Of a DNA stretch of 64,000 nucleotides, positions 54,381-64,000 are shown piece after piece. The translations under genes were made by a program, and so were the position numbers. A model generated the notes under the pieces. That model had not been told where the DNA came from and did no database searches. It worked only from the letters and a program-made list of their open reading frames with translations. Source of the DNA: Sporolactobacillus shoreae (lineage in GTDB: Bacteria > Bacillota > Bacilli > Bacillales > Sporolactobacillaceae); contig NZ_SRJD01000014.1 in assembly GCF_004684935.1 (NCBI RefSeq), positions 1 to 64,000 on the forward strand, written 5' to 3'. Position 1 is the stretch's first letter, and every line of letters starts with the position of its first letter.

Positions 54381-57263
54381 TTATTCCGCTTTCCCTGCTG
54401 CCAGCTCTTGATCCTCAAGCAGTGAATCCATCCGTTTCCGGTCACGCTCAAGTATCGGTTTCAGATATTTTCCAGTGTAGGATCCCGATGTTTCTGCGAT
54501 CACTTCCGGAGTGCCAGTACCAACAATCGTTCCGCCGCCGTCTCCGCCTTCAGGTCCGAGATCGACCAGGTAATCGGCGCATTTTATGACGTCAAGATTG
54601 TGTTCAATGATCAACACGCTGTCCCCGCTGTCGACGAGTGCCTGGAGTACCCGGAGCAGGCGGGCGATATCATCGGTGTGCAGGCCGGTTGTCGGCTCGT
54701 CCAGAATATAAAGTGCGCGCCCTTTCGTTCTCCGGAACAGCTGTGAAGCCAGCTTGACACGCTGCGCTTCGCCGCCCGACAAAGTTGTCGCTGGCTGTCC
54801 GAGACGAATATATCCTAGGCCGACATCAAACAGGGGTTCCAGCCTCCTTCTGATCCGCGGCACATTTTTAAAAAACTCAAGGCCCTCCTCCACAGTCATA
54901 TCAAGTACATCAGCAATCGTCTTTCCTTTATAGGTAACGTCCAGAGTTTCTCTGTTGTAACGCTTTCCGTGGCAAACTTCACACGGGACATAAACATCCG
55001 GCAGGAAGTGCATCTCGATTTTTATGATTCCGTCACCGGTGCAGGCCTCGCAGCGTCCGCCCTTAACGTTAAAACTAAAACGCCCCTTTTTGTAACCGCG
55101 GATTTTGGCTTCATTTGTCGCGGCGAATACATCCCGGATCATGTCGAAAACACCGGTATAGGTTGCCGGGTTGGATCGCGGAGTACGCCCGATCGGCGAC
55201 TGGTCGATCTGAATGACGCGGTCAAGTTCCTTGATCCCCTTGATCTGTTTGAATTCTCCCGGAGCGTCTTTTCTGCCATGCAGTTTCTGGGCAAGGGCTT
55301 TGAAGAGCACTTCATTGACCAGCGTACTCTTTCCCGAGCCGGAAACACCCGTCACAACGGTCATCACGCCAAGCGGAAAGCTGACACTGATATTCTTCAG
55401 ATTATTCGCCTTCGCCCCGACAATCTTGATCGCCCGATTTGTTATTTTTCTGCGTTTCGCCGGTATTGGAATAAATTTCTTACCCGACAAGTACTGGCCG
55501 GTCAGCGAGTGTTCATCCTTCATGATCTCCCGCGGGGTACCCTGGGCGGTAATCCGCCCACCGTGCTCGCCGGCGCCCGGGCCAACGTCAATAATATAAT
55601 CCGAAGCAAGCATCGTGTCTTCGTCGTGTTCGACGATAATCAGTGTGTTGCCGAGATCACGCATATTGAGCAGCGTATGGATCAGTCGGTCATTATCCCG
55701 CTGATGGAGGCCGATGGACGGCTCGTCCAGAATATAAAGCACCCCCATCAGCTGCGAGCCAATCTGAGTCGCCAGCCGGATACGCTGCGCCTCACCGCCG
55801 GAAAGTGTTCCTGCCGCCCGGCTCAGCGTCAGATAATCCAGACCGACGTCAATCAGAAATTCTGTTCTCTGTTTGATTTCGCGCAGGATCAGTCGGGCAA
55901 TCGTCTGTTCCTTCGGTGTCAGTTCCAGACCGTTGAAAAACTGAAGCATCAGCCTGATCGGCATCTCCGTCACTTCACTGATATGCTTCCCACTGATTTT
56001 AACGGCCAGCGCTTCGGGCCGAAGCCGATAGCCGTGGCACGTTGGGCAAGGCTTCTGCATCATATACTCCGACATCTGTTCACGGATGTAATCCGAAGTC
56101 GTTTCTTTATAACGCCTGCTGATGTTCGGCAGGACACCTTCATAATACATGTCCTTATCGCGGACATCGCCGAATTCATTTTCATAATGGAAATGGATCC
56201 GCTCAGTTCCTGAACCATGCAGAAGCATGTGCAACTGATCTTTAGGCAGCTTTTCAACAGGCACATTCATGTCAATGCCAAAATGTGCGCAGGCCGCCTT
56301 CAGCAGCTGTGGGTAGTACTGCGAGCTGGTTGGTTCCCAAGCGGCTATTGCGCCGTCCGCCAGAGTCTTTGTCCGGTCAGGAATCACCAGATCGGGATCC
56401 ACTTCCATCCGCGAGCCGAGCCCGTCACAGTCCGGGCAGGCGCCGAATGGGCTATTGAATGAAAAGAGGCGCGGCTCCAGTTCGCCGATGGAAAAACCGC
56501 AATAGGGGCAAGCGTGCTGTTCGGAAAAAAGCAGCTCTTCTCCGCCGATCACGTCGACAAGGGCATGTCCTTCCGTCAGTTTGCAGGCCGCTTCGAGGGA
56601 ATCGGCCAGCCGGCCCTCAATCTCCGGTTTGATAACGATCCGGTCGATGATCACATCTATATCATGCTTCTTATTCTTTTCAAGTTTAATTTCCTCGCTG
56701 ACTTCACGAAGCTCCCCGTCAACGCGGACACGGACATACCCTTTTTTCTTAATCTCTTCAAGAACTTTAGCCTGTGTCCCCTTCCTTCCGGAAACGAGCG
56801 GTGCGAGGATCTGAATCTTTGTCCGCTCCGGATAGGCGAGCACGCGATCCACCATCTGTTCCACCGTCTGGGACGTGATTTCAATCCCATGATTTGGGCA
56901 GAACGGATGGCCCACACGTGCATAGAGTAGCCGCAGATAGTCATAGATCTCCGTTACTGTACCGACGGTCGAACGCGGGTTATGGCTTGTCGTTTTCTGG
57001 TCAATCGAGATCGCCGGAGAGAGCCCCTCAATGGCGTCGACATCCGGTTTGTTTGTCTGGCCGAGGAACTGGCGTGCATAGGCCGACAGTGATTCCACAT
57101 AACGGCGCTGACCTTCGGCATAGATGGTGTCAAACGCCAGTGAAGACTTGCCGGAGCCGGAAAGTCCGGTGACAACGACCATTTTGTCACGCGGTATGGT
57201 CACACTGACATTTTTCAGATTATGTTCGCGAGCGCCTTTAACGACGATGTTTTCCAGTACCAT
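54381..57263 (-). CDS. uvrA: excinuclease ABC subunit A
   Basis: UvrA is the damage-recognition ATPase of nucleotide excision repair, 960 residues. It has two ABC ATPase modules, with Walker [13 protein letters not shown] and [12 protein letters not shown], each with an LSGGEAQR signature, and zinc fingers [19 protein letters not shown] and [19 protein letters not shown]. It starts 7 bp after uvrB ends and shares its SOS-type promoter. Confidence 0.98.
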   Translation of the reverse strand: MVLENIVVKGAREHNLKNVSVTIPRDKMVVVTGLSGSGKSSLAFDTIYAEGQRRYVESLSAYARQFLGQTNKPDVDAIEGLSPAISIDQKTTSHNPRSTVGTVTEIYDYLRLLYARVGHPFCPNHGIEITSQTVEQMVDRVLAYPERTKIQILAPLVSGRKGTQAKVLEEIKKKGYVRVRVDGELREVSEEIKLEKNKKHDIDVIIDRIVIKPEIEGRLADSLEAACKLTEGHALVDVIGGEELLFSEQHACPYCGFSIGELEPRLFSFNSPFGACPDCDGLGSRMEVDPDLVIPDRTKTLADGAIAAWEPTSSQYYPQLLKAACAHFGIDMNVPVEKLPKDQLHMLLHGSGTERIHFHYENEFGDVRDKDMYYEGVLPNISRRYKETTSDYIREQMSEYMMQKPCPTCHGYRLRPEALAVKISGKHISEVTEMPIRLMLQFFNGLELTPKEQTIARLILREIKQRTEFLIDVGLDYLTLSRAAGTLSGGEAQRIRLATQIGSQLMGVLYILDEPSIGLHQRDNDRLIHTLLNMRDLGNTLIIVEHDEDTMLASDYIIDVGPGAGEHGGRITAQGTPREIMKDEHSLTGQYLSGKKFIPIPAKRRKITNRAIKIVGAKANNLKNISVSFPLGVMTVVTGVSGSGKSTLVNEVLFKALAQKLHGRKDAPGEFKQIKGIKELDRVIQIDQSPIGRTPRSNPATYTGVFDMIRDVFAATNEAKIRGYKKGRFSFNVKGGRCEACTGDGIIKIEMHFLPDVYVPCEVCHGKRYNRETLDVTYKGKTIADVLDMTVEEGLEFFKNVPRIRRRLEPLFDVGLGYIRLGQPATTLSGGEAQRVKLASQLFRRTKGRALYILDEPTTGLHTDDIARLLRVLQALVDSGDSVLIIEHNLDVIKCADYLVDLGPEGGDGGGTIVGTGTPEVIAETSGSYTGKYLKPILERDRKRMDSLLEDQELAAGKAE

Positions 57264-57270
57264 AGACTCG

Positions 57271-59241
57271 TTATCCCTCCGCCTTCAGTTCATAGATAAT
57301 ATCTCTGAGTTCTGCCGCGCGCTCAAAATCAAGCGATTTCGCAGCCTTTTTCATTTCGCTTTCCATGCTGACCAACGCTTTTTGACGTTCACTCTTCGTG
57401 AGTTTGCGTTTCTTCTTCTTGCCGGCTTTCGCCTCATCTTCGACCTCGTAAGTCGCTTTGATCAGTTCCGGTATCGCCTTATTAATTGTTTTCGGCGTGA
57501 TATGATGTTCTTCATTGAACTCATTCTGAATGGTGCGTCGGCGCGTCGTTTCATCCATAGCCACTCGCATTGAATCCGTCACCCGGTCGGCGTACATAAC
57601 CACCTTGCCGTTTTCATTTCGTGCGGCGCGTCCCATCGTCTGAATCAATGAGCGTTCAGAGCGAAGGAAACCTTCCTTGTCAGCGTCAAGAATTGCGACC
57701 AGCGACACTTCCGGGATATCAAGACCCTCACGCAACAGGTTAATACCAACCAGCACATCAAACTCGCCGCGGCGCAGGTCGCGAATAATCTCGATCCTCT
57801 CCAGTGTCTTGATTTCCGAATGCAGATAACGGACCTTGACACCCATGCCCTTGAGATAATCCGTCAAATTTTCCGCCATCTTCTTTGTTAGTGTGGTAAC
57901 AAGCACCCTTTCCCGGCGCTTCACCCTGAGGTTGATTTCATCAAACAGATCGTCAATCTGTCCTTTGATCGGCCGAATTTCAATCAGCGGATCAAGCAGT
58001 CCTGTCGGCCGGATAATCTGTTCCACCGGTTTTCCGGAGTGCTCCAATTCATAATCACCCGGTGTCGCCGAAACGAAAACGACCTGATTAACTTTTTCTT
58101 CGAACTCCTCGAATTTCAGCGGCCGGTTATCCTTCGCCGACGGAAGCCGGAACCCGTTGTCTACGAGCACATTTTTTCTCGCCTGGTCGCCATTATACAT
58201 AGCCCGCACCTGAGGCAGAGTGGCATGGGATTCATCCACCATAATCAGAAAATCCTTCGGAAAGTAATCCATCAGCGTATAAGGTGACTCCCCGGCTTTA
58301 CGGAACGTCAGATGGCGGGAATAGTTTTCAATGCCAGAGCAGTACCCGACTTCCTCCATCATTTCCAGATCATAGCGGGTACGCTGCTCCAGACGCTGCG
58401 CCTCCAGAAGCTTGTTGTTGTCCTTCAGCATTTTCAGCTGACCGTCAAGTTCCTCTTTAATATTGACTATTGCCTTTTTCATCTTTTCCTGGCCGGTGAC
58501 GAAGTGGGAAGCCGGGTAAATGGCAACATGATCGCGTTCACCGACAATTTCCCCCGTCATCGGATCCATCTCCGTCAGCCGCTCAATCTCGTCGCCGAAA
58601 AATTCGACGCGTATGCAGTGGTCGTCGCGGGACGCCGGGAAAATTTCGACGACATCCCCGTGCACGCGGAACGTGCCGCGGGTGAAATTAATGTCATTGC
58701 GGCTATACTGGATATCCACCAGCTGACGCAGCATCGCGTCCCGATCTTTTTCCATCCCCGGCCTCAAGGATACAACGAGCGATTTGTATTCTTCCGGAGA
58801 ACCCAAACCGTAGATACAGGAAACACTCGCCACGATAATCACGTCACGTCGCTCGAACAGCGAGCTGGTCGCCGAATGCCGCAGCTTATCAATCTCGTCA
58901 TTGATGCTCGAATCTTTTTCAATATAAGTATCCGTCTGTGGAATGTACGCTTCAGGCTGATAATAATCATAGTAGCTGACAAAATACCCGACGGCGTTAT
59001 TCGGGAAAAAGTCCTTAAACTCACTGTAGAGCTGTCCCGCCAGCGTTTTATTATGCGCAATCACAAGCGTCGGCTTTTTCACTTGCGCAATCACATTGGA
59101 CATCGTGAATGTCTTGCCCGTTCCGGTCGCGCCAAGCAAAGTCTGGTGCTTTTTCCCGGTTTCAATGCCATTGACCAGTTCACGAATCGCTTCAGGCTGA
59201 TCGCCCTGCGGTTGATAATTGGAAACAAGCTGAAAATCCAT
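57271..59241 (-). CDS. uvrB: excinuclease ABC subunit B
   Basis: UvrB verifies damage and recruits UvrC, 656 residues. It has helicase motif [12 protein letters not shown], the beta-hairpin region [20 protein letters not shown], motif [12 protein letters not shown] and motif [14 protein letters not shown]-terminal UVR domain ([20 protein letters not shown]) binds UvrC. The first gene of uvrBA; a LexA-like box lies upstream. Confidence 0.98.
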   Translation of the reverse strand: MDFQLVSNYQPQGDQPEAIRELVNGIETGKKHQTLLGATGTGKTFTMSNVIAQVKKPTLVIAHNKTLAGQLYSEFKDFFPNNAVGYFVSYYDYYQPEAYIPQTDTYIEKDSSINDEIDKLRHSATSSLFERRDVIIVASVSCIYGLGSPEEYKSLVVSLRPGMEKDRDAMLRQLVDIQYSRNDINFTRGTFRVHGDVVEIFPASRDDHCIRVEFFGDEIERLTEMDPMTGEIVGERDHVAIYPASHFVTGQEKMKKAIVNIKEELDGQLKMLKDNNKLLEAQRLEQRTRYDLEMMEEVGYCSGIENYSRHLTFRKAGESPYTLMDYFPKDFLIMVDESHATLPQVRAMYNGDQARKNVLVDNGFRLPSAKDNRPLKFEEFEEKVNQVVFVSATPGDYELEHSGKPVEQIIRPTGLLDPLIEIRPIKGQIDDLFDEINLRVKRRERVLVTTLTKKMAENLTDYLKGMGVKVRYLHSEIKTLERIEIIRDLRRGEFDVLVGINLLREGLDIPEVSLVAILDADKEGFLRSERSLIQTMGRAARNENGKVVMYADRVTDSMRVAMDETTRRRTIQNEFNEEHHITPKTINKAIPELIKATYEVEDEAKAGKKKKRKLTKSERQKALVSMESEMKKAAKSLDFERAAELRDIIYELKAEG

Positions 59242-59277
59242 TCATCCGCCCTCCAAATCATAAGAATCGTTAAGTAT

Positions 59278-59329
59278 GATTATAACACATGTCATAATAA
59301 AAAAGGCAGAAAAAGCGAACAGATATTCT
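59278..59329 (-). promoter_or_regulatory. uvrBA promoter with LexA (DinR) box
   Basis: On the minus strand an extended -10 TGTTATAAT has its hexamer at 59283-59278. CGAAC-AGAT-ATTCT (59316-59329) matches the Bacillus SOS box CGAAC-N4-GTTC except for one core base. SOS control of uvrBA is known in B. subtilis. Confidence 0.6.
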
Positions 59330-59444
59330 CAGTTGACTGCCAGCAAAAATCTGGATTCGTCTTCTCAAAAATCTGTTAGACTATGAATAAGAAGATGCCG
59401 ATTTTTCAGACAAACATAGTGATTGAAATCCGGAGATGAAGCAC

Positions 59445-59648
59445 ATGGATCAGGAGCATGGATTTATTATTTTCGGTTATATCGTTTTAGCTGCAGCCAT
59501 TGCTGCCAAGTCTGTTTGGGTCATTGTCAGATGGTCCGGAGCCGATCATAAGGACCGGGTTAAGCTGTTTGTTAACCACATCATCGGTCTTTTGATCAGT
59601 CTGATTACTCTGGCCGTACTAACCTACAGCATTTTCTGGAGAAATTGA
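59445..59648 (+). CDS. small two-helix membrane protein
   Basis: This is a 67-residue protein of unknown function. ATG 59445 is preferred because CCGGAG lies 9 nt upstream; ATG 59436 directly abuts that site. Two hydrophobic segments (about 6-28 and 43-64) are separated by a charged loop RWSGADHKDRVKLF. It is divergent from uvrB and convergent with abrB. No family recognised. Confidence 0.55.
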   Translation: MDQEHGFIIFGYIVLAAAIAAKSVWVIVRWSGADHKDRVKLFVNHIIGLLISLITLAVLTYSIFWRN

Positions 59649-59747
59649 TTTATCTCATAAAATCATTTCACTTTTTGCTGTGCGGTAAACCTAAAAAGGG
59701 ATTTTTTCTCAACGCACGCATTTATCCAGGCTTTGTGAAAAACTTTT

Positions 59748-59794
59748 GTGATAAGCGATTGATTTTGGCTGATGGGTGGTCAATCTTTACTGAT
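59748..59794. repeat. 21-bp array E, three weak units (core [GC]TGAT)
   Basis: GTGAT, CTGAT and CTGAT start at 59748, 59769 and 59790, 21 bp apart, in otherwise degenerate sequence between the small membrane gene and the abrB terminator. It is the weakest of the five arrays. Confidence 0.45.
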
Positions 59795-59808
59795 AGAAAA
59801 CCTTAGAT

Positions 59809-59854
59809 AAAAAAAATCAGCGATTCCGATCATCTTCGATCCGAATCGCTGATT
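59809..59854 (-). terminator. terminator of abrB
   Basis: AATCAGCGATTCCGATC/GATCCGAATCGCTGATT (17 bp, near perfect) is followed on the minus strand by a T run. Confidence 0.93.
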
Positions 59855-59910
59855 ACCTTGCCAAATAAGATATTTACCTCTGAGCTTAACCCGCCGCCAA
59901 GCGGCAAAAA

Positions 59911-60201
59911 TTACGAATGTGCGTCTTCGCCAATATATTTTTCAATTTCATCAACAACTTCTTTGGCTGCTTTCCGGCTCAGAATCAGCTTGCCATTCGC
60001 CAGAACCAGGTTGTCCGGTGAAACTTCGTTAGTAATCTGGCAGGCCATACTCGGAATATATTTTTTAAAGATAATGCGGTCATCTTCTGTAAATATTTCC
60101 AGCGGATCGCCTTCTTTGATATTCATCGTCCGTCTCAGTTCGATCGGAATAACAACACGGCCCAGTTCATCTACTTTTCGTACAATCCCTGTTGATTTCA
60201 T
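59911..60201 (-). CDS. abrB: transition-state regulator AbrB
   Basis: AbrB is a DNA-binding repressor of stationary-phase, biofilm and sporulation genes. It has 96 residues, the same length as in B. subtilis. The swapped-hairpin DNA-binding domain is STGIVRKVDELGRVVIPIEL at the N-terminus. The C-terminal half has ACQITNEVSPDNLVLANGK, which distinguishes it from SpoVT. AAAGGAG lies upstream of ATG 60201. Confidence 0.95.
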   Translation of the reverse strand: MKSTGIVRKVDELGRVVIPIELRRTMNIKEGDPLEIFTEDDRIIFKKYIPSMACQITNEVSPDNLVLANGKLILSRKAAKEVVDEIEKYIGEDAHS

Positions 60202-60480
60202 ATCCTTATATTTACTCCTTTCCTAATTTGTCTCAAATCTTAAATTCAGCATAACACAAAAAATAAAAACCACGAAAAATTAACTCTTTTTTTACATACT
60301 TCCTTTTATCCAAATTAAAAATGGAACATCCGGAGAACAAAACAGTCCGGTCCTCGCTTTCAGAACCGGCGGGCAGCGCACTTCTCAAAGCTGGATTCCA
60401 TACTTTTCATAAGCTGGAAAAAGCATCGGACAGTCTATTAATACCGGATCAAGTTCCAAAAATAGTATTCGTGATACCAG
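60202..60480. other. gene-less stretch upstream of abrB
   Basis: An AT-rich part (60202-60320) probably holds the abrB promoter on the minus strand. No convincing hexamers or operator were placed. The rest (to 60480) has no supportable gene; a plus-strand frame here runs on antisense to minJ. Confidence 0.4.
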
Positions 60481-61683
60481 TCACGATTTTGTCTTTAGAT
60501 TTCCATTCCATTGATCTGATTCCAGAAAAAGCAGGCCAATTTTATGCCCGTCTTCTTCATGAACCGGCCCCTTGGCGAACCGCGGCTCCCCAAACCGGTC
60601 AATCACTTCCAGTTTGCAGTAGGCTACATGTTTCTGTAGCGCCTGGTAAAAATCGTACTCACTGACGACATCTATGTCATTGACACGCATGATCTCTTCA
60701 CCTGGAAGAATACCCATTTTGGCACCGAGTGAGTGCGGAATGACACCGATCACGCGGATTCCCTTATTCGGCCTGATATAATAGAATGGTTTGTTCTCAC
60801 GAAGCACGTGCTGATGCCAGATCAATGCCAGGCGGCTGACCAGTGCCAGCGCCCCGCCGGTAACGGCAAAAAGCGGCATTCGTAATACAGCGGCCAGTGC
60901 GATAAAAACGGCGAAGCCTCCTGCCGTGATGAGCAGCCAGTGCCCCGTTTTCCGGACAGCCTCTTTGGGAAGCGAATAAGTGATCAGCTGCGCCATGCCT
61001 ACCCCAAGCGGGAAAAGAGCCAATCCAAACGAATTTCTCGTACCCGGAATCAAAGGCCAGAACCCGATGTGGCCAATGGGCCCTGAAAGAGGGACAAGGA
61101 AAAACAGCGGAATGATCCAGAGCTCGCTTGCTTCCTGGGCCCCAACCATGCCGCCTCTGCGGCTGTTAATCAGGCGAGGCGACGGCTGATTCGCCCCCCA
61201 CAGGTAAACAAGAACCGATTCCGCAAGCATGCCGACAGCGATGAAAACACCCAATGACAAAAAACTCGTGTGCCGTATACCGGCAATCCACTGATTGACA
61301 AGTGGGTAAGAAGTGTGAACATCCGGCATAAAATAGACGACAATCAGGCTCAGCCCTCCAGCAATTGCGGGTGAAAGGAAGCGCAACTGGGTAGTCAGCA
61401 TAATGGCGAGATAGGCGCACGAAATCAGCACTATCGTTCCTGCCGGCAGAGCGGTTCCCGAGATCAGCAAGAGAGCGGAACCGGCGGCACCAATGATCAG
61501 ACTTGGCGCGATACTTCTGAAAATCGTGTTGAACATCCCATAGGCCTTGACGCGGAAAGATCGCCGCTCACGCCTCACCCGCTGCGCGCTGAACAGAAAA
61601 AGGCCGACCACCAGAAGATAAAAAACCGGATTAATAAAAAAAGCCGCGATACCAAGCAAAATTGAACGAATGACGTCCGCCAT
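60481..61683 (-). CDS. minJ: division topological determinant MinJ
   Basis: MinJ bridges DivIVA and MinD at poles and division sites. ATG 61683 (MADVIRSILLG), 8 nt after GGGGG, gives 400 residues. It has about eight membrane helices in the first 285 residues and a C-terminal PDZ domain (IRVIGVIPHSLGAKMGILPG, EEIMRVNDIDVVSEYDF). Downstream of ctpB as in B. subtilis, which supports the name over a generic PDZ membrane protein. Confidence 0.88.
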   Translation of the reverse strand: MADVIRSILLGIAAFFINPVFYLLVVGLFLFSAQRVRRERRSFRVKAYGMFNTIFRSIAPSLIIGAAGSALLLISGTALPAGTIVLISCAYLAIMLTTQLRFLSPAIAGGLSLIVVYFMPDVHTSYPLVNQWIAGIRHTSFLSLGVFIAVGMLAESVLVYLWGANQPSPRLINSRRGGMVGAQEASELWIIPLFFLVPLSGPIGHIGFWPLIPGTRNSFGLALFPLGVGMAQLITYSLPKEAVRKTGHWLLITAGGFAVFIALAAVLRMPLFAVTGGALALVSRLALIWHQHVLRENKPFYYIRPNKGIRVIGVIPHSLGAKMGILPGEEIMRVNDIDVVSEYDFYQALQKHVAYCKLEVIDRFGEPRFAKGPVHEEDGHKIGLLFLESDQWNGNLKTKS

Positions 61684-61830
61684 ATGCTGTTCCCCCAAGT
61701 CCATGAGCTGATAAAAGTTTCGATAACTTAAGAATACAGCAAACAGGCTACATCTGTGAACCGCTTAGATACAAAATATGAGACTCGCCAGGAATTTTTA
61801 CCCTATTCCATCCATTCAGGAGGCCCGATT

Positions 61831-61920
61831 ATCCGAACTAGCGGAGATTTATCGGGACTTATGGGGTTTTATCGGAACTCAGGGAAATATATCAGAACTC
61901 GGAGAAATATATCGGAACTC
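61831..61920. repeat. 20-bp array D, five units (core ATCGGAACT)
   Basis: ATCCGAACT, ATCGGGACT, ATCGGAACT, ATCAGAACT and ATCGGAACT start at 61831, 61851, 61871, 61891 and 61911, exactly 20 bp apart. It lies between the ctpB terminator and the minJ start. The rest of 61705-61950 holds no gene. Confidence 0.88.
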
Positions 61921-61949
61921 AGGGGTTTGAACCCGCTCGTCGATTAAGT

Positions 61950-61982
61950 AAAAAGAAGCCGGAGCGCGAACGCCCCGGCTTC
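61950..61982 (-). terminator. terminator of ctpB
   Basis: GAAGCCGG-GCG/CGC-CCGGCTTC is followed on the minus strand by TTTTTAC. Confidence 0.92.
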
Positions 61983-61996
61983 CCAACATAATTCCT

Positions 61997-63451
61997 TTAT
62001 TTAATCGATTTTTCAATAATGTTAATCGCTTCATTCAGCTGCTTGTCATTCTTAGGGTTGGCTATGGCTTTCAGCGTCGCTGCCTGCAGCGCGTCGGCTG
62101 TCTTTTGATCGATGGCGCCCGTAGCGCTCAAATGAGCTGACTTCTGGAATGCCAAGACCGCTTGTCGCGTCGTCTGGCTGAAATAACCGTCCGTGCGTTT
62201 CGGATCAAAACCGGCAGCAATCAGCATCTTCTGCGCGTCTCCGATGGATGAACCCGTCTGGTCATATTTAAGTGTCTGGCCTTTTTTCAATGTCAGAGGA
62301 GCGGCATAGAAGTAGGATGGCTGGAGTACTTTGTAGGTCGGCTGGATGCCTTTCTTGTGAATCCAGTCGCCATCCGGCGTCAGCCATTTGTCTGTCGTTA
62401 GCTTCAATTCACTCTTATCCGACAGCTCAATGCCCTGCTGAACCGTTCCTTTGCCAAACGACTTTACACCGACCAGAGGATAACCGGCGGCCTGATTCAA
62501 GGCGCCCGCCATAATCTCGGCCGCAGAAGCGCTCCCGCCGTCAATCAGGCCGACAACTGGATAGCTTTTCTTCTCTTTAAGTGTTGAGTAGAATGGCGTT
62601 TTTTTACCGGACCGGTCTTGAACCTGAACAATTGGCTTACTGTCAGGAACAAGCAGATTGGCCATTTTTTCCACTGCCTGAAGATAACCACCCGGATTGC
62701 CGCGAACATCAATGATCAGGCCTTTCATTTTCTGATCCTGTAAAGAGGTCAATGCTTTGGAGAATTCCTGATCCGTATTTTCATTAAACTGTGTGATCGC
62801 AATATATCCGATCGGTTGGCCGTTCTGGTGAATCATCCGGCTGTTGACCGTCTGGATCGGTATATCATCACGTTTGATCGAGAAAGTCAGAATATTACTG
62901 ACGCCGGGTCGCTTAATTTTTATCTGGACCGTCGTCCCTTTTTTCCCGCGGATCCGATTAACTGCCGTATTAATATCAAGGCCTTCGGTCGATTTGCCAT
63001 TGATAGCGACAATCTGGTCGTTGGGCTTGAGCCCCGCTTTTTCAGCTGGAGAGCCCTTGATCGGCGCAACGATGCTGATCGTATTTCCGACCATCTGTAC
63101 CTCAGCGCCGATCCCCTGGAACGAGGAAGACAGCGACTGGGTGAAGTCTGAAGCCGTCTGGGCATTCATATAGCTGGAAAAAGGATCACCCAAGGCATTA
63201 ATCATGCCCTGAATCGCGCCGTCATACAGCTTACTGCTGCTGACCTTTTGAAAATAATCTTTTTCAATCAGATCATGAATGGTTTTCAGCTTGGCCGTTT
63301 CGCCTGAGGCCGCCGCACTCGTTTCAACGGCGGGAGCCGGTGTAGCCTGGCGATGCTGCACGGCACTGAAAACTGCAAATGAACCCAGCGCCCCCACAAT
63401 CAGGGAAAGCGCCATGAGCAGCACAACTGCTTTGCTGCTGAATTTTTTCAT
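61997..63451 (-). CDS. ctpB: carboxy-terminal processing serine protease CtpB
   Basis: CtpB is an exported S41 protease; in B. subtilis it cleaves SpoIVFA in the sigma-K checkpoint of sporulation. It has 484 residues. A signal-anchor helix (about 8-30) is followed by a PDZ domain (SIVAPIKGSPAEKAGLKPND), then the protease domain with Ser in IDGGSASAAEIMAG and Lys in KSFGKGTVQQG. A C-terminal peptidoglycan-binding-like domain (MLIAAGFDPKRTDGYFSQTT) closes it. AGGAGG lies upstream of ATG 63451. Confidence 0.93.
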   Translation of the reverse strand: MKKFSSKAVVLLMALSLIVGALGSFAVFSAVQHRQATPAPAVETSAAASGETAKLKTIHDLIEKDYFQKVSSSKLYDGAIQGMINALGDPFSSYMNAQTASDFTQSLSSSFQGIGAEVQMVGNTISIVAPIKGSPAEKAGLKPNDQIVAINGKSTEGLDINTAVNRIRGKKGTTVQIKIKRPGVSNILTFSIKRDDIPIQTVNSRMIHQNGQPIGYIAITQFNENTDQEFSKALTSLQDQKMKGLIIDVRGNPGGYLQAVEKMANLLVPDSKPIVQVQDRSGKKTPFYSTLKEKKSYPVVGLIDGGSASAAEIMAGALNQAAGYPLVGVKSFGKGTVQQGIELSDKSELKLTTDKWLTPDGDWIHKKGIQPTYKVLQPSYFYAAPLTLKKGQTLKYDQTGSSIGDAQKMLIAAGFDPKRTDGYFSQTTRQAVLAFQKSAHLSATGAIDQKTADALQAATLKAIANPKNDKQLNEAINIIEKSIK

Positions 63452-63601
63452 AGAAAACTGCCTCCTCCATTAGTGTCACCAAGAGCCTTGGACACCAGTG
63501 GCATCTTGAAACGAACTTTAGTGATATGATACCGCACTTTAATCGGTTTGTCTCTCCCAAGGGACGCGGGCCATGCCTTGACGATCAGGGAGCGGGAATA
63601 A

Positions 63602-63629
63602 AACCCTTGCGCGTCCGTACCGGTGCAAG
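63602..63629 (-). terminator. second terminator after ftsX
   Basis: CCCTTGC/GCAAGGG is followed on the minus strand by TTTTATT, about 60 bp after the first ftsX terminator. Confidence 0.55.
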
Positions 63630-63660
63630 GGCTCTTTAAAGTTTTCCCAAACTTCAGGAT

Positions 63661-63692
63661 AAAAAACAAGGTTCTCCGAATCCGGAGAACCT
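63661..63692 (-). terminator. first terminator of ftsX
   Basis: AGGTTCTCCG/CGGAGAACCT (10 bp) is followed on the minus strand by TGTTTTTT; the stem begins at the stop codon. Confidence 0.88.
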
Positions 63693-64000
63693 CAGATTTT
63701 CAGGAATTTGCGGATGGAACTTAAACTGCCCCAGACTCCGATCACCGCTCCGATTCCAACCAGGAGCAAGCTCAGGTTTGTCGTCATTGTCTGATACGGT
63801 ATCAGGCTGATGAACATTGAGGATAAGTTTCCGCCAAGGTTATAGTAAGCGAAATGATAGACCACAATGACCAGAAAAACCGGTATAACGGAACCAAGCA
63901 CGCCCATGATCAGACCTTCTATAAAATAGGGCCATCGGACAAAGGCGTTGGTCGCTCCGACCAGTTTCATAATTTCAATTTCACGGCGCCTCGCTACAAT
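63692..64000 (-). CDS. ftsX: cell division protein FtsX, C-terminal part (cut by window edge)
   Basis: FtsX is the membrane half of the FtsEX ABC complex, which controls peptidoglycan hydrolases. Only the last about 102 residues are in the window; the frame remains open to position 64000. It reads REIEIMKLVGATNAFVRWPYFIEG, the conserved C-terminal domain start, then helices VLGSVIPVFLVIVVYHF and LSLLLVGIGAVIGVWGSL. The order ftsX-ctpB-minJ is as in B. subtilis. The ATG at 63970 is internal. Confidence 0.93.
   Translation of the reverse strand: MVARRREIEIMKLVGATNAFVRWPYFIEGLIMGVLGSVIPVFLVIVVYHFAYYNLGGNLSSMFISLIPYQTMTTNLSLLLVGIGAVIGVWGSLSSIRKFLKI

Noticed and set aside
60321-60665. Plus-strand 114-residue frame
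   Set aside because: Its second half is antisense to the PDZ domain of minJ and the first half shows no ribosome site or motif.

Overview
The window looks like a chromosome segment from an endospore-forming member of the Bacillales. It carries a CotD-type spore coat gene, abrB, crh/hprK, cggR, minJ and whiA-yvcK-rapZ blocks in a gene order close to Bacillus subtilis. A [NiFe]-hydrogenase operon and the particular gene mix would fit Sporolactobacillaceae-like lineages, but that placement is a guess. Most genes are on the minus strand, so transcription usually runs from high to low coordinates.

Region 1-18.8 kb. The conserved order secG - carboxylesterase - rnr - smpB - ssrA (tmRNA) is present but heavily interrupted. 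A HAD phosphatase, a small membrane gene and a lone TnpB element lie between rnr and smpB. An aldo/keto reductase, a methyltransferase with an attenuator-like leader, a MalT/LuxR-type regulator, an LPXTG surface protein and a nucleoside phosphorylase lie between smpB and ssrA.

Region 17.7-31.6 kb. One long minus-strand cluster encodes a Tat-exported, membrane-bound uptake [NiFe]-hydrogenase and its maturation machinery. The order is small subunit, large subunit, a cytochrome b fused to the maturation endopeptidase, a four-Cys Rieske-like or zinc-ribbon protein, hypA, hypB, hypF, hypC, hypD, hypE, then tatA and tatC. An FNR-type box sits at activator distance from a -10 element upstream. A DUF2231-like membrane protein and an AraC-family regulator lie upstream.

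Region 31.9-43 kb. The glycolytic operon cggR-gapA-pgk-tpiA-eno lacks the usual gpmI between tpiA and eno; a 43-bp repeat pair sits there instead. It is followed by rpoN (sigma-54), corA, cotD, a tRNA-Arg(CCG) and CtsR-controlled clpP.

Region 43.6-64 kb. This is a B. subtilis-like run: crh-whiA-yvcK-rapZ, trxB, a TPR protein (YvcD-like), a DoxX protein with an FNR-type promoter, ppaX-lgt-hprK, yvlD-yvlC, uvrA-uvrB, abrB, minJ, ctpB and the 3' end of ftsX at the window edge.

Two repeat systems run through the window. One is a MITE-like element of about 106-190 bp, five copies, with GGCTNTGTTAAA-type inverted ends. Two copies have perfect 8-bp target duplications, and one copy rewrote the C-terminus of yvcK. 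The other is a set of five non-coding arrays whose short cores recur every 20-21 bp. All five sit in gaps beyond or between transcription terminators.

FNR-like TGTGA-N6-TCACA boxes occur at the hydrogenase, DoxX and surface-protein promoters, suggesting an anaerobic regulon.
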